This document shows, piece by piece, positions 8,249-16,603 of a DNA stretch of 64,000 nucleotides. This DNA is from Cereibacter_A sp052244495 (GTDB lineage: Bacteria; Pseudomonadota; Alphaproteobacteria; Rhodobacterales; Rhodobacteraceae), in NCBI GenBank assembly GCA_052244495.1, contig JBQPXH010000001.1, one strand, 5' to 3'. The translations under genes were made by a program, and so were the position numbers. The notes below the pieces were generated by a model, which did no database searches, was not told the DNA's origin, and saw only the letters and a program-made list of their open reading frames with translations. How positions within the stretch are numbered: the stretch's first letter is position 1; every line of letters starts with the position of its first letter.

Positions 8249-8270
8249 GGCTCTGGCGCGAAGGTCATGC

Positions 8271-8347
8271 CGGGGACGGGGGGCCTCTGCCCCCCGGATC
8301 GGCCTGCGGCCGCTCTCCCCCCGAGGATATTTTCGCGAGAATGAAAG
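8271..8347 (+). repeat. GC-hairpin/GGATATTT intergenic repeat, best copy
   Basis: A G6/C6 hairpin (8278-8283 with 8290-8295, loop CCTCTG), a CGGCCTGCGGCCG-like second stem, then CCCCCCGAGGATATTTT, CGCGAGA and ATGAAAG. The same order and tail occur in inverted orientation at 60494-60556 and degenerate at 2651-2723. It lies between the aminotransferase stop and the photolyase promoter and could double as a terminator. Confidence 0.7.
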
Positions 8348-8364
8348 ACCTTGATGGCAGAAGG

Positions 8365-8394
8365 TGATCCGGACGCCGTGGCGGTGCGTAGGAT
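8365..8394 (+). promoter_or_regulatory. Sigma-E (RpoE)-type promoter of photolyase operon
   Basis: TGATCC at 8365-8370, an 18-nt spacer, then TAGGA from 8389. R. sphaeroides RpoE promoters have TGATCC, about 18 nt, then TAAGA, and phrA and cfaA are known members of its singlet-oxygen regulon. The expected transcript start is near 8400, some 18 nt before the photolyase ATG. Confidence 0.8.
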
Positions 8395-8417
8395 CAGCCA
8401 AGACAAGAAAGGGCAAG

Positions 8418-9830
8418 ATGGCCGAGGCACCCCTCATCCTGTGGTTCCGGCGTGACCTGCGGCTGGCCGACAATCCGATGCTGGCCGAGGCTGCGGCGAC
8501 GGGGCGTCCGCTCATTCCCGTCTTCATCCTCGATCCGGAGACCGAGGCCTTGGGCGCCGCCCCTAAATGGCGGCTCGGACTGGGCATCGAGGCCTTCGCC
8601 GCGGCACTGGAGCGGGCGGGCAGCCGGCTGATCCTCCGGCGGGGCCCGGCCCTCGAGGTGCTGGTCGCGCTGGCGGGCGAGACGGGGGCCTCGGGCGTGC
8701 ACTGGTCGCGGCTCTGCGAGCCTTCCTGGCGCAAGCGCGACGAGGGGGTGAAGGCGGGGCTCCGGCAGGCCGGCATCGATGCGGAGAGCCACGCCGGGCA
8801 CACGATCTTCGAGCCCTGGGAGGTCGAGACAGGGCAGGGCGGCTTCTACCGGGTCTACACGCCGTTCTGGAAGGCGGTGAAGGATCGTCCCGTCGCCGCG
8901 GCCCTGTCCGCGCCGAAGACGCTGGGCGTTGCCGGGTCCTGGCCCCGGTCGGAGAAGCTGGCGGACTGGGATCTGGGCCGGGCGATGAACCGGGGCGCCG
9001 CTGTCGTGGTGCCGCATGCGGTCGTGGGCGAGGCGGCGGCCTCGGACCGGCTCGCGCGGTTCCTCGACGAGGCGATCGACCGCTACAAGGACGAGCGCGA
9101 CCGGCCTGCAGCACCGGTGACCTCCGGCCTGTCCGAGAACCTGACCTATGGCGAGATCTCTTCCCGCACGGTCTGGCATGCAGGCCTGCGCGCCCGCGCC
9201 GAGGGGCGGGCCGGGGCGGAGAAGTTCCTGCAGGAACTGGTGTGGCGCGAATTCGCCTGGCACCTGCTCTATCACACGCCGGAGATCGCGAGCCGGAACT
9301 GGCGGCAGGACTGGGACGCCTTCCCCTGGCGTCGGGACAACAAGGACGCGGAACGCTGGCGGCAGGGCATGACCGGCGAGCCCTTCGTCGACGCCGCCAT
9401 GCGCGAGCTGTTCGTCACCGGCACCATGCACAACCGCGCGCGGCTGATCGCGGGCAGCTATCTCACCAAGCATCTCCTGACCCATTGGCGGGTCGGGCAG
9501 GCCTGGTTCGAGGACTGCCTGATCGACTGGGATCCGGCATCGAACGCCCTGGGCTGGCAGTGGGTCGCAGGCTCGGGACCGGACGCCTCGCCCTACTTCC
9601 GGATCTTCAACCCCGAGACGCAGGCGGAGAAGTTCGATCCCGACGGCGCCTATCGCAGCCGGTTCGTTGCCGAACTGTCAGGCAATCCGGGCCGTGACGC
9701 GCTTTCCTACTTCGAGGCGGTCCCGCAAGGCTGGGGGCTGGCGCCGGATCAGTGTTATCCTCGGCCCGTCGTGGGACTGGCAGAGGGACGGGAGCGGGCG
9801 CTGGCCGCCTATGGGCAGAGAAACGGCTGA
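8418..9830 (+). CDS. phrA: Deoxyribodipyrimidine photo-lyase (class I photolyase/cryptochrome family)
   Basis: Flavoenzyme that repairs cyclobutane pyrimidine dimers using light. At 470 residues it is normal for class I. The N-terminal antenna domain starts LILWFRRDLRLADNP, and the FAD domain has the block FVDAAMRELFVTGTMHNRARLI and then WDPASNALGWQWVAGSGPDA plus SPYFRIFNP, the strongest signature of CPD photolyases. ATG 8418 is used because the family starts just there and the sigma-E-type promoter lies immediately upstream. A 36-nt gap leads to the Cfa-like gene, so they are probably co-transcribed. The R. sphaeroides name phrA is used; phrB is the usual name elsewhere. Confidence 0.93.
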   Translation: MAEAPLILWFRRDLRLADNPMLAEAAATGRPLIPVFILDPETEALGAAPKWRLGLGIEAFAAALERAGSRLILRRGPALEVLVALAGETGASGVHWSRLCEPSWRKRDEGVKAGLRQAGIDAESHAGHTIFEPWEVETGQGGFYRVYTPFWKAVKDRPVAAALSAPKTLGVAGSWPRSEKLADWDLGRAMNRGAAVVVPHAVVGEAAASDRLARFLDEAIDRYKDERDRPAAPVTSGLSENLTYGEISSRTVWHAGLRARAEGRAGAEKFLQELVWREFAWHLLYHTPEIASRNWRQDWDAFPWRRDNKDAERWRQGMTGEPFVDAAMRELFVTGTMHNRARLIAGSYLTKHLLTHWRVGQAWFEDCLIDWDPASNALGWQWVAGSGPDASPYFRIFNPETQAEKFDPDGAYRSRFVAELSGNPGRDALSYFEAVPQGWGLAPDQCYPRPVVGLAEGRERALAAYGQRNG

Positions 9831-9866
9831 ACGGGCGCGCCAGGCGCCGGACGAGGAAGGGAACGA

Positions 9867-11078
9867 ATGACGGCACTCACCAGCACGCGCGGGCAGCACG
9901 ACCTGCCGCGCTACTTCACGCAGGTGTTCGACGTGATGCAGGGTCTGCGTCACGGCAGACTGGATTTCGTTCTGGACGACGGCCGGCGCTTCCGTGTGGA
10001 AGGCGAAGGGCCGGGCCCGGTCGCGGAACTCGACATCCACGACTCGGACCTCTTCGCGCGGCTGATCCGCGAAGGCGATCTCGGCTTCTGCGAGGCCTAC
10101 ATCGACGGCGGATGGTCCACGCCGGACCTGCAGGCCTTCATGGACCTGATCCATGCCGACAACGACGACGTCTACGACGGCTTTCCCGCTCAGCGGCTGC
10201 TGCGCGCCTACGAGAATCTGCGGCACTGGCTGCGGGGCAATTCGCGGCGTCAGGCGAAGCGCAACATCGCGGCCCATTACGACCTCGGCAACGACTTCTA
10301 TTCCCTCTGGCTCGACGAGAGCATGACCTATTCCTCGGCCCTCTTCCGCACCGGGCAGGAGAGCCTCGAGGAAGCGCAGCGCGCGAAATACGCGAGCATG
10401 GTGGACCGGATCGGCGCGAAGCCCGGCGACCACGTGCTCGAGATCGGTTGCGGCTGGGGCGGCTTTGCCGAGTATGCCGCGAAGGAGCGCGGGCTGCGGG
10501 TCACGGGCCTGACCATCAGCCAGGCGCAGCACGATTATGCCGTTGCGCGCATCGGGCGGGCGGGTCTCTCGGACAGGGTCGAGATCCGGCTGCAGGATTA
10601 CCGCGACGAGCGCGGAAGCTTCGATGGCATCGCCTCGATCGAGATGTTCGAGGCGGTGGGCGAGAAATACTGGCCGGTCTATTTCGAGACGCTGCGCGAG
10701 CGCCTGAAGCCCGGTCGCAACGCGACGCTGCAGATCATCACCGTGCAGGACAAACGCTGGGAGGTCTACCGGAGGGGCGTGGACTTCATCCAGAAATACA
10801 TCTTTCCGGGCGGCATGCTGCCTTCTCCCACCGCACTCCGGGTCGAGATCGCGAAGGCCGGGCTGCATGTGACCGATACGCTCGACTTCGGCGAGAGCTA
10901 TTCGATGACGCTGCGCCGCTGGCACGAGACCTTCAACGACCGCTGGGAACGCGTGGCGGCGCTGGGCTTCGACGAGCGGTTCCGCCGCATGTGGAACTTC
11001 TACCTCACCTCTTGCGCAGGATCGTTCGAGGGCGGAAACTGCGATGTGACGCAGATAACGGTAACGCGGGCCGCGTAA
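9867..11078 (+). CDS. cfaA: Cyclopropane-fatty-acid-synthase-like SAM methyltransferase
   Basis: A 403-residue SAM-dependent methyltransferase acting on unsaturated phospholipid acyl chains. It has the Cfa N-terminal domain, HYDLGNDFYSLWLDESMTYSSA, the SAM motif VLEIGCGWGGFAEYAA near residue 193-208, and IEMFEAVGEKYW. The order phr-cfaA behind an RpoE promoter matches R. sphaeroides, where this gene belongs to the singlet-oxygen response. The equivalent protein has been assigned as UfaM, which adds the methyl branch of furan fatty acids, so cyclopropane formation should not be assumed. ATG 9867 follows AGGAAGGGAA. trgA starts 26 nt after the stop. Confidence 0.93.
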   Translation: MTALTSTRGQHDLPRYFTQVFDVMQGLRHGRLDFVLDDGRRFRVEGEGPGPVAELDIHDSDLFARLIREGDLGFCEAYIDGGWSTPDLQAFMDLIHADNDDVYDGFPAQRLLRAYENLRHWLRGNSRRQAKRNIAAHYDLGNDFYSLWLDESMTYSSALFRTGQESLEEAQRAKYASMVDRIGAKPGDHVLEIGCGWGGFAEYAAKERGLRVTGLTISQAQHDYAVARIGRAGLSDRVEIRLQDYRDERGSFDGIASIEMFEAVGEKYWPVYFETLRERLKPGRNATLQIITVQDKRWEVYRRGVDFIQKYIFPGGMLPSPTALRVEIAKAGLHVTDTLDFGESYSMTLRRWHETFNDRWERVAALGFDERFRRMWNFYLTSCAGSFEGGNCDVTQITVTRAA

Positions 11079-11104
11079 GACGGCCCCATCGGGCAGGACA
11101 GGGC

Positions 11105-11545
11105 ATGCCGACCGCCGCCAAGCTCTTTGCCGCGCTGGCCTTTGCCGCGCTGGGTTTCCTCGGGGGAAGGCTCTTCGCCGGCCAGTTGCCGCAGGGCACG
11201 CCCACCACCGTCTTCGGCCCGACCGCGGCTGGCGTGGGCCTGATCTGCGGCTGGATGATCTCGGGCGCGATGGCCGGGCGCGGCTATGTCGCGGCGATGA
11301 GCACCGGCGTGCGCACGGTGGTCACGACGGCCTTCGTCGCTCTTCTCGGATATTCCGTCTACATCATGATCCTGCGCGCGCTCCGCATGCTCTATCACGG
11401 GCCGATCGAGGCGCTGCTCGGGGTGTTCTCGCTGATGATGAACCATGCGAAGCTGCTGGCCACGCCCGAAATCCTCGCGGTGCTGTTCCTGGGCGGCCTG
11501 ATCGGGGGCAGCATCTCGGAATGGGCCGGGCGCCGCTGGAAATGA
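11105..11545 (+). CDS. trgA: TrgA family tellurite-resistance membrane protein
   Basis: A 146-residue integral membrane protein with about four hydrophobic helices: residues 5-25 (LFAALAFAALGFLGGRLFAG), 35-60, 70-93 and 118-140. Both the protein and its position before a Nudix-domain gene and cysK match the trgAB-cysK tellurite-resistance locus described for R. sphaeroides. Mechanism is unknown. The stop overlaps the trgB start (ATGA), so the two are translationally coupled. The 26-nt gap to the upstream methyltransferase suggests one operon running from the sigma-E-type promoter. Confidence 0.88.
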   Translation: MPTAAKLFAALAFAALGFLGGRLFAGQLPQGTPTTVFGPTAAGVGLICGWMISGAMAGRGYVAAMSTGVRTVVTTAFVALLGYSVYIMILRALRMLYHGPIEALLGVFSLMMNHAKLLATPEILAVLFLGGLIGGSISEWAGRRWK

Positions 11546-12642
11546 GCGGAACGCGCGTCTTCCTCTATGGGCCGCTGGCCGATGCCCGAATTCTCGATGC
11601 GGTGCTGGGACGGCCCGCGGCCGACGGCGTGCCTGCAACGCTGGGGGATCACGAACTCAGGGCTGCCGGCGCGGTGGTGGCCCCGGTTCCCGCCTTCGGG
11701 CGCTCGGTCGAGGGCGTGGTGCTCGACCTCGGGCCCGAGGCGTCCTCGCGCCTCGCCTATCATCAGGCGGCAGCGGGCTACGAGGCGGTCAGGCTGGACG
11801 TGGACGGTGCGCCCACGCTCGTCTTCACCGCGCCGCTCTCGGAGGCGGGGCCATATGAACCGGCCGCCTGGAGTGCCGTCTGGGCACCCATCGTCGCGGC
11901 CACGGCCGGCGATGTGATGGCGCTCTGGCCTGTGGTGCCGGTGGAGCGCGTCCGTCCTCGCTACCGGCTGATGCTGGTGCAGGGCGCGAGCCGGGTGCGC
12001 GCGGCAGAGCCCGCGCCTGCCCGGAGGCGTCACGCGGCCTCGGCCTCGGACGTGTCCGTCGTGAGCCGCAGACAGCCCTACGCCAATTTCTTCGCGGTCG
12101 AGGAATACGATCTGTCCTTCCGCAGCTTCAAGGGCGGCATGAGCCCGACGGTGAACCGTGCGGTCTTCGTCTCGGGCGATGCGGTCACCGTGCTGCCCTA
12201 CGACCCCCGCCGGGACCGCGTCCTGCTGATCGAGCAGTTCCGCCCCGGACCCTTCGGCCGCGGCGACGGTCAGCCCTGGCTGCTCGAGCCCATCGCGGGC
12301 CGCATCGACCCCGGCGAGACACCCGAGATGTCGGCTCGGCGCGAGGCCGTGGAAGAGGCCGGGCTCGCGCTCGGTGCGCTTCTGCCCGTGGCCTCCTATT
12401 ATCCGACGCCCGCGGCCAAGGCGGAATATCTGTATTCCTACGTGGCGCTGGCCGATCTTCCCGACGGGATCGAGGGCGTCTTCGGAATGGAAGGCGAGGC
12501 CGAGGACATCCGCGGGCATCTCGTGGACTTCGACGAGATGATGGACCTCGTCCGCACCGGCGAGATCTGCAACGGCCCGCTGCTGCTGACGGCCCTCTGG
12601 CTCGAGCGCGAACGGGCGCGTCTGCAGGCCGAGAACCGCTGA
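11542..12642 (+). CDS. trgB: TrgB: gamma-glutamylcyclotransferase-like domain fused to Nudix hydrolase
   Basis: A 366-residue two-domain protein. Residues 1-150 start RVFLYGPLADARILDAVLG, like AIG2/GGCT-fold proteins, with a conserved VVLDLGPEASSRLAYHQAAA segment. Residues 170-355 are a Nudix domain of the ADP-ribose pyrophosphatase type, with the Nudix box GRIDPGETPEMSARREAVEE continuing AGL (G-x5-E-x7-RE-x2-EE-x-G). It probably hydrolyses a nucleotide-sugar diphosphate, and could recycle ADP-ribose during oxidant stress. Together with TrgA it confers tellurite resistance in R. sphaeroides. ATG 11542 overlaps the trgA stop. Confidence 0.9.
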   Translation: MSGTRVFLYGPLADARILDAVLGRPAADGVPATLGDHELRAAGAVVAPVPAFGRSVEGVVLDLGPEASSRLAYHQAAAGYEAVRLDVDGAPTLVFTAPLSEAGPYEPAAWSAVWAPIVAATAGDVMALWPVVPVERVRPRYRLMLVQGASRVRAAEPAPARRRHAASASDVSVVSRRQPYANFFAVEEYDLSFRSFKGGMSPTVNRAVFVSGDAVTVLPYDPRRDRVLLIEQFRPGPFGRGDGQPWLLEPIAGRIDPGETPEMSARREAVEEAGLALGALLPVASYYPTPAAKAEYLYSYVALADLPDGIEGVFGMEGEAEDIRGHLVDFDEMMDLVRTGEICNGPLLLTALWLERERARLQAENR

Positions 12643-13020
12643 GGGCTGACCGTCCGGGTGCCGCTGCCCTGCGGCGGGGGCCTCGCTCTGAAGGCCACGA
12701 CGTCGCGACGCGATCGGAGGCGGAGGCCGGTGCGCCTGCCGATGCCGCAGCCGGGTCCGCGGCAGCCCGTCGATCCACCGGCACCGGGCGGGATCCTTTT
12801 CCGCGGATGGAAAGTCTTGCGAACCTCGGGCCAGCTGCCCAAAGACGAGATCCGGCCTCGCCACCCCTTGCGCTGCGGGCGGCGGCAGTTTGCGCAGGGG
12901 CCAGTCGCATGCCACGCACCGGGCTGAAAGCCGCTGAACACCCGGAGCCGTGAAGGCCCGGATGCTTGAGTTCCGCCAACCTGCCTCCTACACAGGGGGC
13001 CTCAGAAAAGGACGGCCCGC
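12643..13020 (+). other. Non-coding stretch between trgB and cysK
   Basis: About 378 bases. Open frames here are short, Arg/Pro-rich and lack ribosome sites or family resemblance, so I call no gene. It should hold the cysK promoter; the segment just before cysK (GGGGGCCTCAGAAAAGGACG) includes a weak ribosome site. No riboswitch or repeat copy is seen. Confidence 0.5.
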
Positions 13021-14055
13021 ATGCGCATTCACCGCGACCTTGCCGACACGATCGGCAACACTCCCCTCATCCGTCTGCGCAAGGCGTCGGAACTCACGGG
13101 CTGCGAGATCCTCGGCAAATGCGAGTTCCTCAATCCTGGCCAATCGGTGAAGGATCGCGCGGCGCTCTACATCATCCGCGATGCGGTCGAGAAGGGCCTG
13201 CTCCAGCCCGGAGGCACGATCGTCGAGGGCACGGCCGGCAATACCGGCATCGGGCTCGCGCTGGTCGGCGCCTCGATGGGGTTCCGCACGGTCATCGTCA
13301 TCCCCGAGACCCAGAGCCAGGAAAAGAAGGACATGCTGCGGCTTGCGGGGGCGCAGCTCGTGCAGGTCCCGGCGGCACCCTATCGCAATCCGAACAACTA
13401 CGTGCGCTACTCCGGCCGCCTCGCCGAGCTTCTCGCCAAGACGGAGTCGAACGGTGCGATCTGGGCCAACCAGTTCGACAACACCGCCAACCGTCTGGCC
13501 CATGTCGAGACCACGGGGCCCGAGATCTGGGAACAGACCGGCGGAAAGGTGGACGGCTTCATCTGCGCGGTGGGCTCTGGCGGGACACTCGCGGGCGTGG
13601 CCCAGGTGCTGCAGCCGAAGGGCGTGAAGATCGGGCTCGCCGATCCCGAGGGCGCGGCGCTGCACAGCTTCTATACCGAGGGCACCTTCGAGGCCCCCGG
13701 AAGCTCGATCACCGAAGGGATCGGGCAGGGCCGGATCACGGCCAACCTCGAGGGGCTGGCCCCCGACTTCAGCTACCGGATCCCCGATGCCGAGGCGCTG
13801 CCGATCATCTTCGATCTGCTTCAGGAAGAAGGGCTTTGCCTCGGCGGCTCGTCGGGCATCAACATTGCGGGCGCGATCCGCATGGCGCGCGAGATGGGAC
13901 CCGGCCACCGGATCGTCACCGTGCTCTGCGACTACGGCAACCGCTACCAGTCCAAGCTCTTCAATCCGTGGTTCCTGCGCGACAAGGGCCTGCCCGTGCC
14001 GAAATGGCTCGACGAGGCAGCGCCTGCGATTCCCGCGGTCTTCGAGGATTTCTGA
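13021..14055 (+). CDS. cysK: Cysteine synthase A (O-acetylserine sulfhydrylase)
   Basis: PLP enzyme that makes cysteine from O-acetylserine and sulfide. At 344 residues it is slightly longer than the typical enzyme of about 320. The PLP lysine is in NPGQSVKDRAA (about residue 43), the substrate loop EGTAGNTGIG is at about 70-79, and the glycine-rich phosphate loop is GSGGTLAG. CysK is adjacent to trgAB in R. sphaeroides, where cysteine metabolism affects tellurite resistance. It ends only 4 nt before the channel gene, suggesting co-transcription. Confidence 0.94.
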   Translation: MRIHRDLADTIGNTPLIRLRKASELTGCEILGKCEFLNPGQSVKDRAALYIIRDAVEKGLLQPGGTIVEGTAGNTGIGLALVGASMGFRTVIVIPETQSQEKKDMLRLAGAQLVQVPAAPYRNPNNYVRYSGRLAELLAKTESNGAIWANQFDNTANRLAHVETTGPEIWEQTGGKVDGFICAVGSGGTLAGVAQVLQPKGVKIGLADPEGAALHSFYTEGTFEAPGSSITEGIGQGRITANLEGLAPDFSYRIPDAEALPIIFDLLQEEGLCLGGSSGINIAGAIRMAREMGPGHRIVTVLCDYGNRYQSKLFNPWFLRDKGLPVPKWLDEAAPAIPAVFEDF

Positions 14056-14059
14056 CGCG

Positions 14060-16603
14060 ATGACCCCCTTGCAAGCGGTTCGGCTCTGGCTGCTGCGGGC
14101 GCTTCTCGCCTACGCCGCCCTTCAGGTTGCGGATGGGGTGGCGCTCGCGCAGGCCTCCCTCGGTCCGGCCGCGACGACCGACGAACTCGCGCCGCCCGAC
14201 TACAAGCAATGGGAAAAGACCGCGAGCCGGGCCGAACGCGAGATCGAGGACCGCGAGACCGACAGCGCCTCCTACGAGGCGATGCGCGGCTATCTCGTGG
14301 AGTGGCGCGACACCTTCCTCGGCGCGCAGGGCATCAACGCCAGCCGCATCGCCTCGGTCCGTGGCCAGATCGACGCGCTCGGACCGGCGCCCGCCGAGGG
14401 TGCAACCGAGCCCGACGACATCGCCCAGCGGCGCAAGGAGCTGAGCGGACAGCTGGCCGAGCTCCGGGCGCCCGTCGTCTCGGCCGAGGAAGCCTACCAG
14501 CGGGCGGACGGCCTGATCCGCGAGATCGACCGTGTTGTGCGCGAGCGCCAGACGCAGGAGCTGTTGAGGGCCTGGCCCATGCCGCTCAACCCCGCCAACT
14601 GGCCGGATGCGGCGGGCGAGATCACCGACCTTACGCTCGACCTGTGGAACGAGGGCTCGGCGCGCCTCGACAGCGATGCGGCGAAGGCCACGGTGCGGGA
14701 CAACCTGCCCGCCATCGTGGGACTTCTGGCCATCGGCCTCCTGCTCATCGCCCGCGGGCGGGTTCTGATGGAGCGGCTGACCCAGACCCTGCAGGAGCAG
14801 GCCTCGGCGCGCGGGCGCAAGGTCGCCTCGCTCCTCGTCTCGTTCGGGCAGATCGCGGCGCCTCTTGCGGGGGTGGTGGCGGTCAGCCACGCGATCACCC
14901 TGTCGGGCATGGCGGGGCCCCGGACGTCGCTGGTGATCGAGGCGCTGCCCGCCGTGGGCTTCATCCTCTATGCCGCCGGATGGCTCGCCGGGCGCGTCTT
15001 CCCCAAGAACGGCCTGCAGACCTCGCCCCTGAACCTGTCGGAGGATCGCCGCCGAGAAGGCCGCTTCCACACCGCCATGTTCGGCGTGGTGCTGGCGCTG
15101 GACGCGCTGCGCGGCGTGGCGCTGCCACCTGCGCGGGTGGGCGAGGAGGCAACCTCGGTCTATGCCTTCCCGCTGATCGTCCTGGCGGGGCTGCTGCTCT
15201 TCCGCATCGGGCAACTGATGCTGGCGAGCGTGCGCAACGATCTCGGCGCCGACGAGCCGACCAGCTTCCGCAACAGCGTGATCGACCTGCTCGGCCGTGG
15301 CGCGATCGCCATCGGCGTGATCAGCCCGCTGCTCGCGGCCCCGGGCTACATCGCCGCCGCCACCGCGCTCGTCTACCCGGCCGGCATCACGCTCGGCCTC
15401 GTGGGTGTGCTCTTCGTGCTGCAGACGCTGGTGGTGGATCTCTACGGGCTCGCCACCGGGAACGAGGAGGGCGGCCGCGACGCGCTGCTGCCGGTGCTCA
15501 TCGGCTTCCTGCTTGCGCTGGCGATGGTGCCGCTGCTCGCGCTCGTCTGGGGGGCGCGTGTGGCCGATCTGACCGAGATCTGGGCCCGGTTCCGCGAGGG
15601 CTTCCAGGTCGGCTCGACCCGCATCTCGCCCACGAGCTTCCTGCTCCTCGTCATCGTTTTCGCCATCGGCTACGGGATCACCCGCCTGCTGCAGGGCGCT
15701 CTCAGAAGCCAGGTCCTGCCCAAGACGCGGCTCGACCAGGGCGGGCGGAACGCGGTCGTCTCGGGGGTGGGCTACCTCGGCATCATCATCGCGGCGCTGG
15801 TCGCGGTGAAGACGGCGGGCCTCGACCTCTCGAACCTCGCCATCGTCGCGGGCGCCCTCTCGGTCGGGATCGGTTTCGGCCTGCAGAACATCGTCGGCAA
15901 CTTCGTCTCGGGCATCATCCTGCTGATCGAGCGCCCCGTCTCGGAGGGCGACTGGATCGAAGTGGGTGGCGTGCAGGGCACGGTGAAGTCGATTTCGGTC
16001 CGCTCAACGCGGATCCAGACCTTCGACCGCACCGACGTGATCGTGCCGAACCAGGATCTCGTCGCGGGCCAGGTGACGAACTGGACGCGCTACAACATGA
16101 CCGGCCGCCTGATCGTGCCGGTGGGCGTGGCCTATGGCAGCGACACCCGCAAGGTCGAGCGTGTGCTGCGCGAGATCGCCGAGGCGCAGCCGCTTGCGAT
16201 CCTGAACCCGCCGCCCTCGATCATCTTCATGGGCTTCACGCAGGAATTCCTGAGCTTCGAGATCCGGGTGATCCTGCGCGACGTGAACTTCTCGCTGTCG
16301 GTGCGCTCGGACATCAACCACATGATCGCGAAGCGCTTCGCCGAAGAAGGCATCGGCATGACCCACATCCCGCGCGAGGTCTGGCCGGCGGCGCCGGTGG
16401 ACAATGGCCTCGACGAGGCCGAACTGGCAGCCCTTCTGGCCGAGAAGGCTCCGGGGGCTGTGCCGCAGAAGGACAATGTGCCGAAGGGCACGGATGCGGT
16501 GGACACCCATCGCAACGAGGAAGAGGACGACCCCGGCGACGGCGACGGCGAGCCCGATGCCCAGGCGCCCGGGGTGCCGGCAACCATGGGGAGCCACCGC
16601 TGA
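14060..16603 (+). CDS. MscS-family mechanosensitive channel with N-terminal DUF3772 domain
   Basis: A large (847-residue) inner-membrane channel that releases solutes on membrane tension. A signal-like segment (residues 8-32) precedes a periplasmic alpha-helical DUF3772 region (about 35-200), followed by roughly ten membrane helices. The MscS core starts near residue 590: IVAGALSVGIGFGLQNIVGN, VSGIILLIERPVSEGDWIEV, then the beta domain with RTDVIVPNQDLV. The C-terminus is an acidic, disordered tail rich in Asp, Glu and Pro. ATG 14060 is chosen for the membrane-protein start just 4 nt after cysK; longer upstream frames would overlap cysK. Its stop overlaps the next gene by 1 nt. Confidence 0.92.
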   Translation: MTPLQAVRLWLLRALLAYAALQVADGVALAQASLGPAATTDELAPPDYKQWEKTASRAEREIEDRETDSASYEAMRGYLVEWRDTFLGAQGINASRIASVRGQIDALGPAPAEGATEPDDIAQRRKELSGQLAELRAPVVSAEEAYQRADGLIREIDRVVRERQTQELLRAWPMPLNPANWPDAAGEITDLTLDLWNEGSARLDSDAAKATVRDNLPAIVGLLAIGLLLIARGRVLMERLTQTLQEQASARGRKVASLLVSFGQIAAPLAGVVAVSHAITLSGMAGPRTSLVIEALPAVGFILYAAGWLAGRVFPKNGLQTSPLNLSEDRRREGRFHTAMFGVVLALDALRGVALPPARVGEEATSVYAFPLIVLAGLLLFRIGQLMLASVRNDLGADEPTSFRNSVIDLLGRGAIAIGVISPLLAAPGYIAAATALVYPAGITLGLVGVLFVLQTLVVDLYGLATGNEEGGRDALLPVLIGFLLALAMVPLLALVWGARVADLTEIWARFREGFQVGSTRISPTSFLLLVIVFAIGYGITRLLQGALRSQVLPKTRLDQGGRNAVVSGVGYLGIIIAALVAVKTAGLDLSNLAIVAGALSVGIGFGLQNIVGNFVSGIILLIERPVSEGDWIEVGGVQGTVKSISVRSTRIQTFDRTDVIVPNQDLVAGQVTNWTRYNMTGRLIVPVGVAYGSDTRKVERVLREIAEAQPLAILNPPPSIIFMGFTQEFLSFEIRVILRDVNFSLSVRSDINHMIAKRFAEEGIGMTHIPREVWPAAPVDNGLDEAELAALLAEKAPGAVPQKDNVPKGTDAVDTHRNEEEDDPGDGDGEPDAQAPGVPATMGSHR

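Noticed and set aside
12658..12927. 89-codon plus-strand frame between trgB and cysK
   Set aside because: Arg/Pro-rich, no ribosome site, no resemblance to a family, and other frames in this non-coding gap are equally open.
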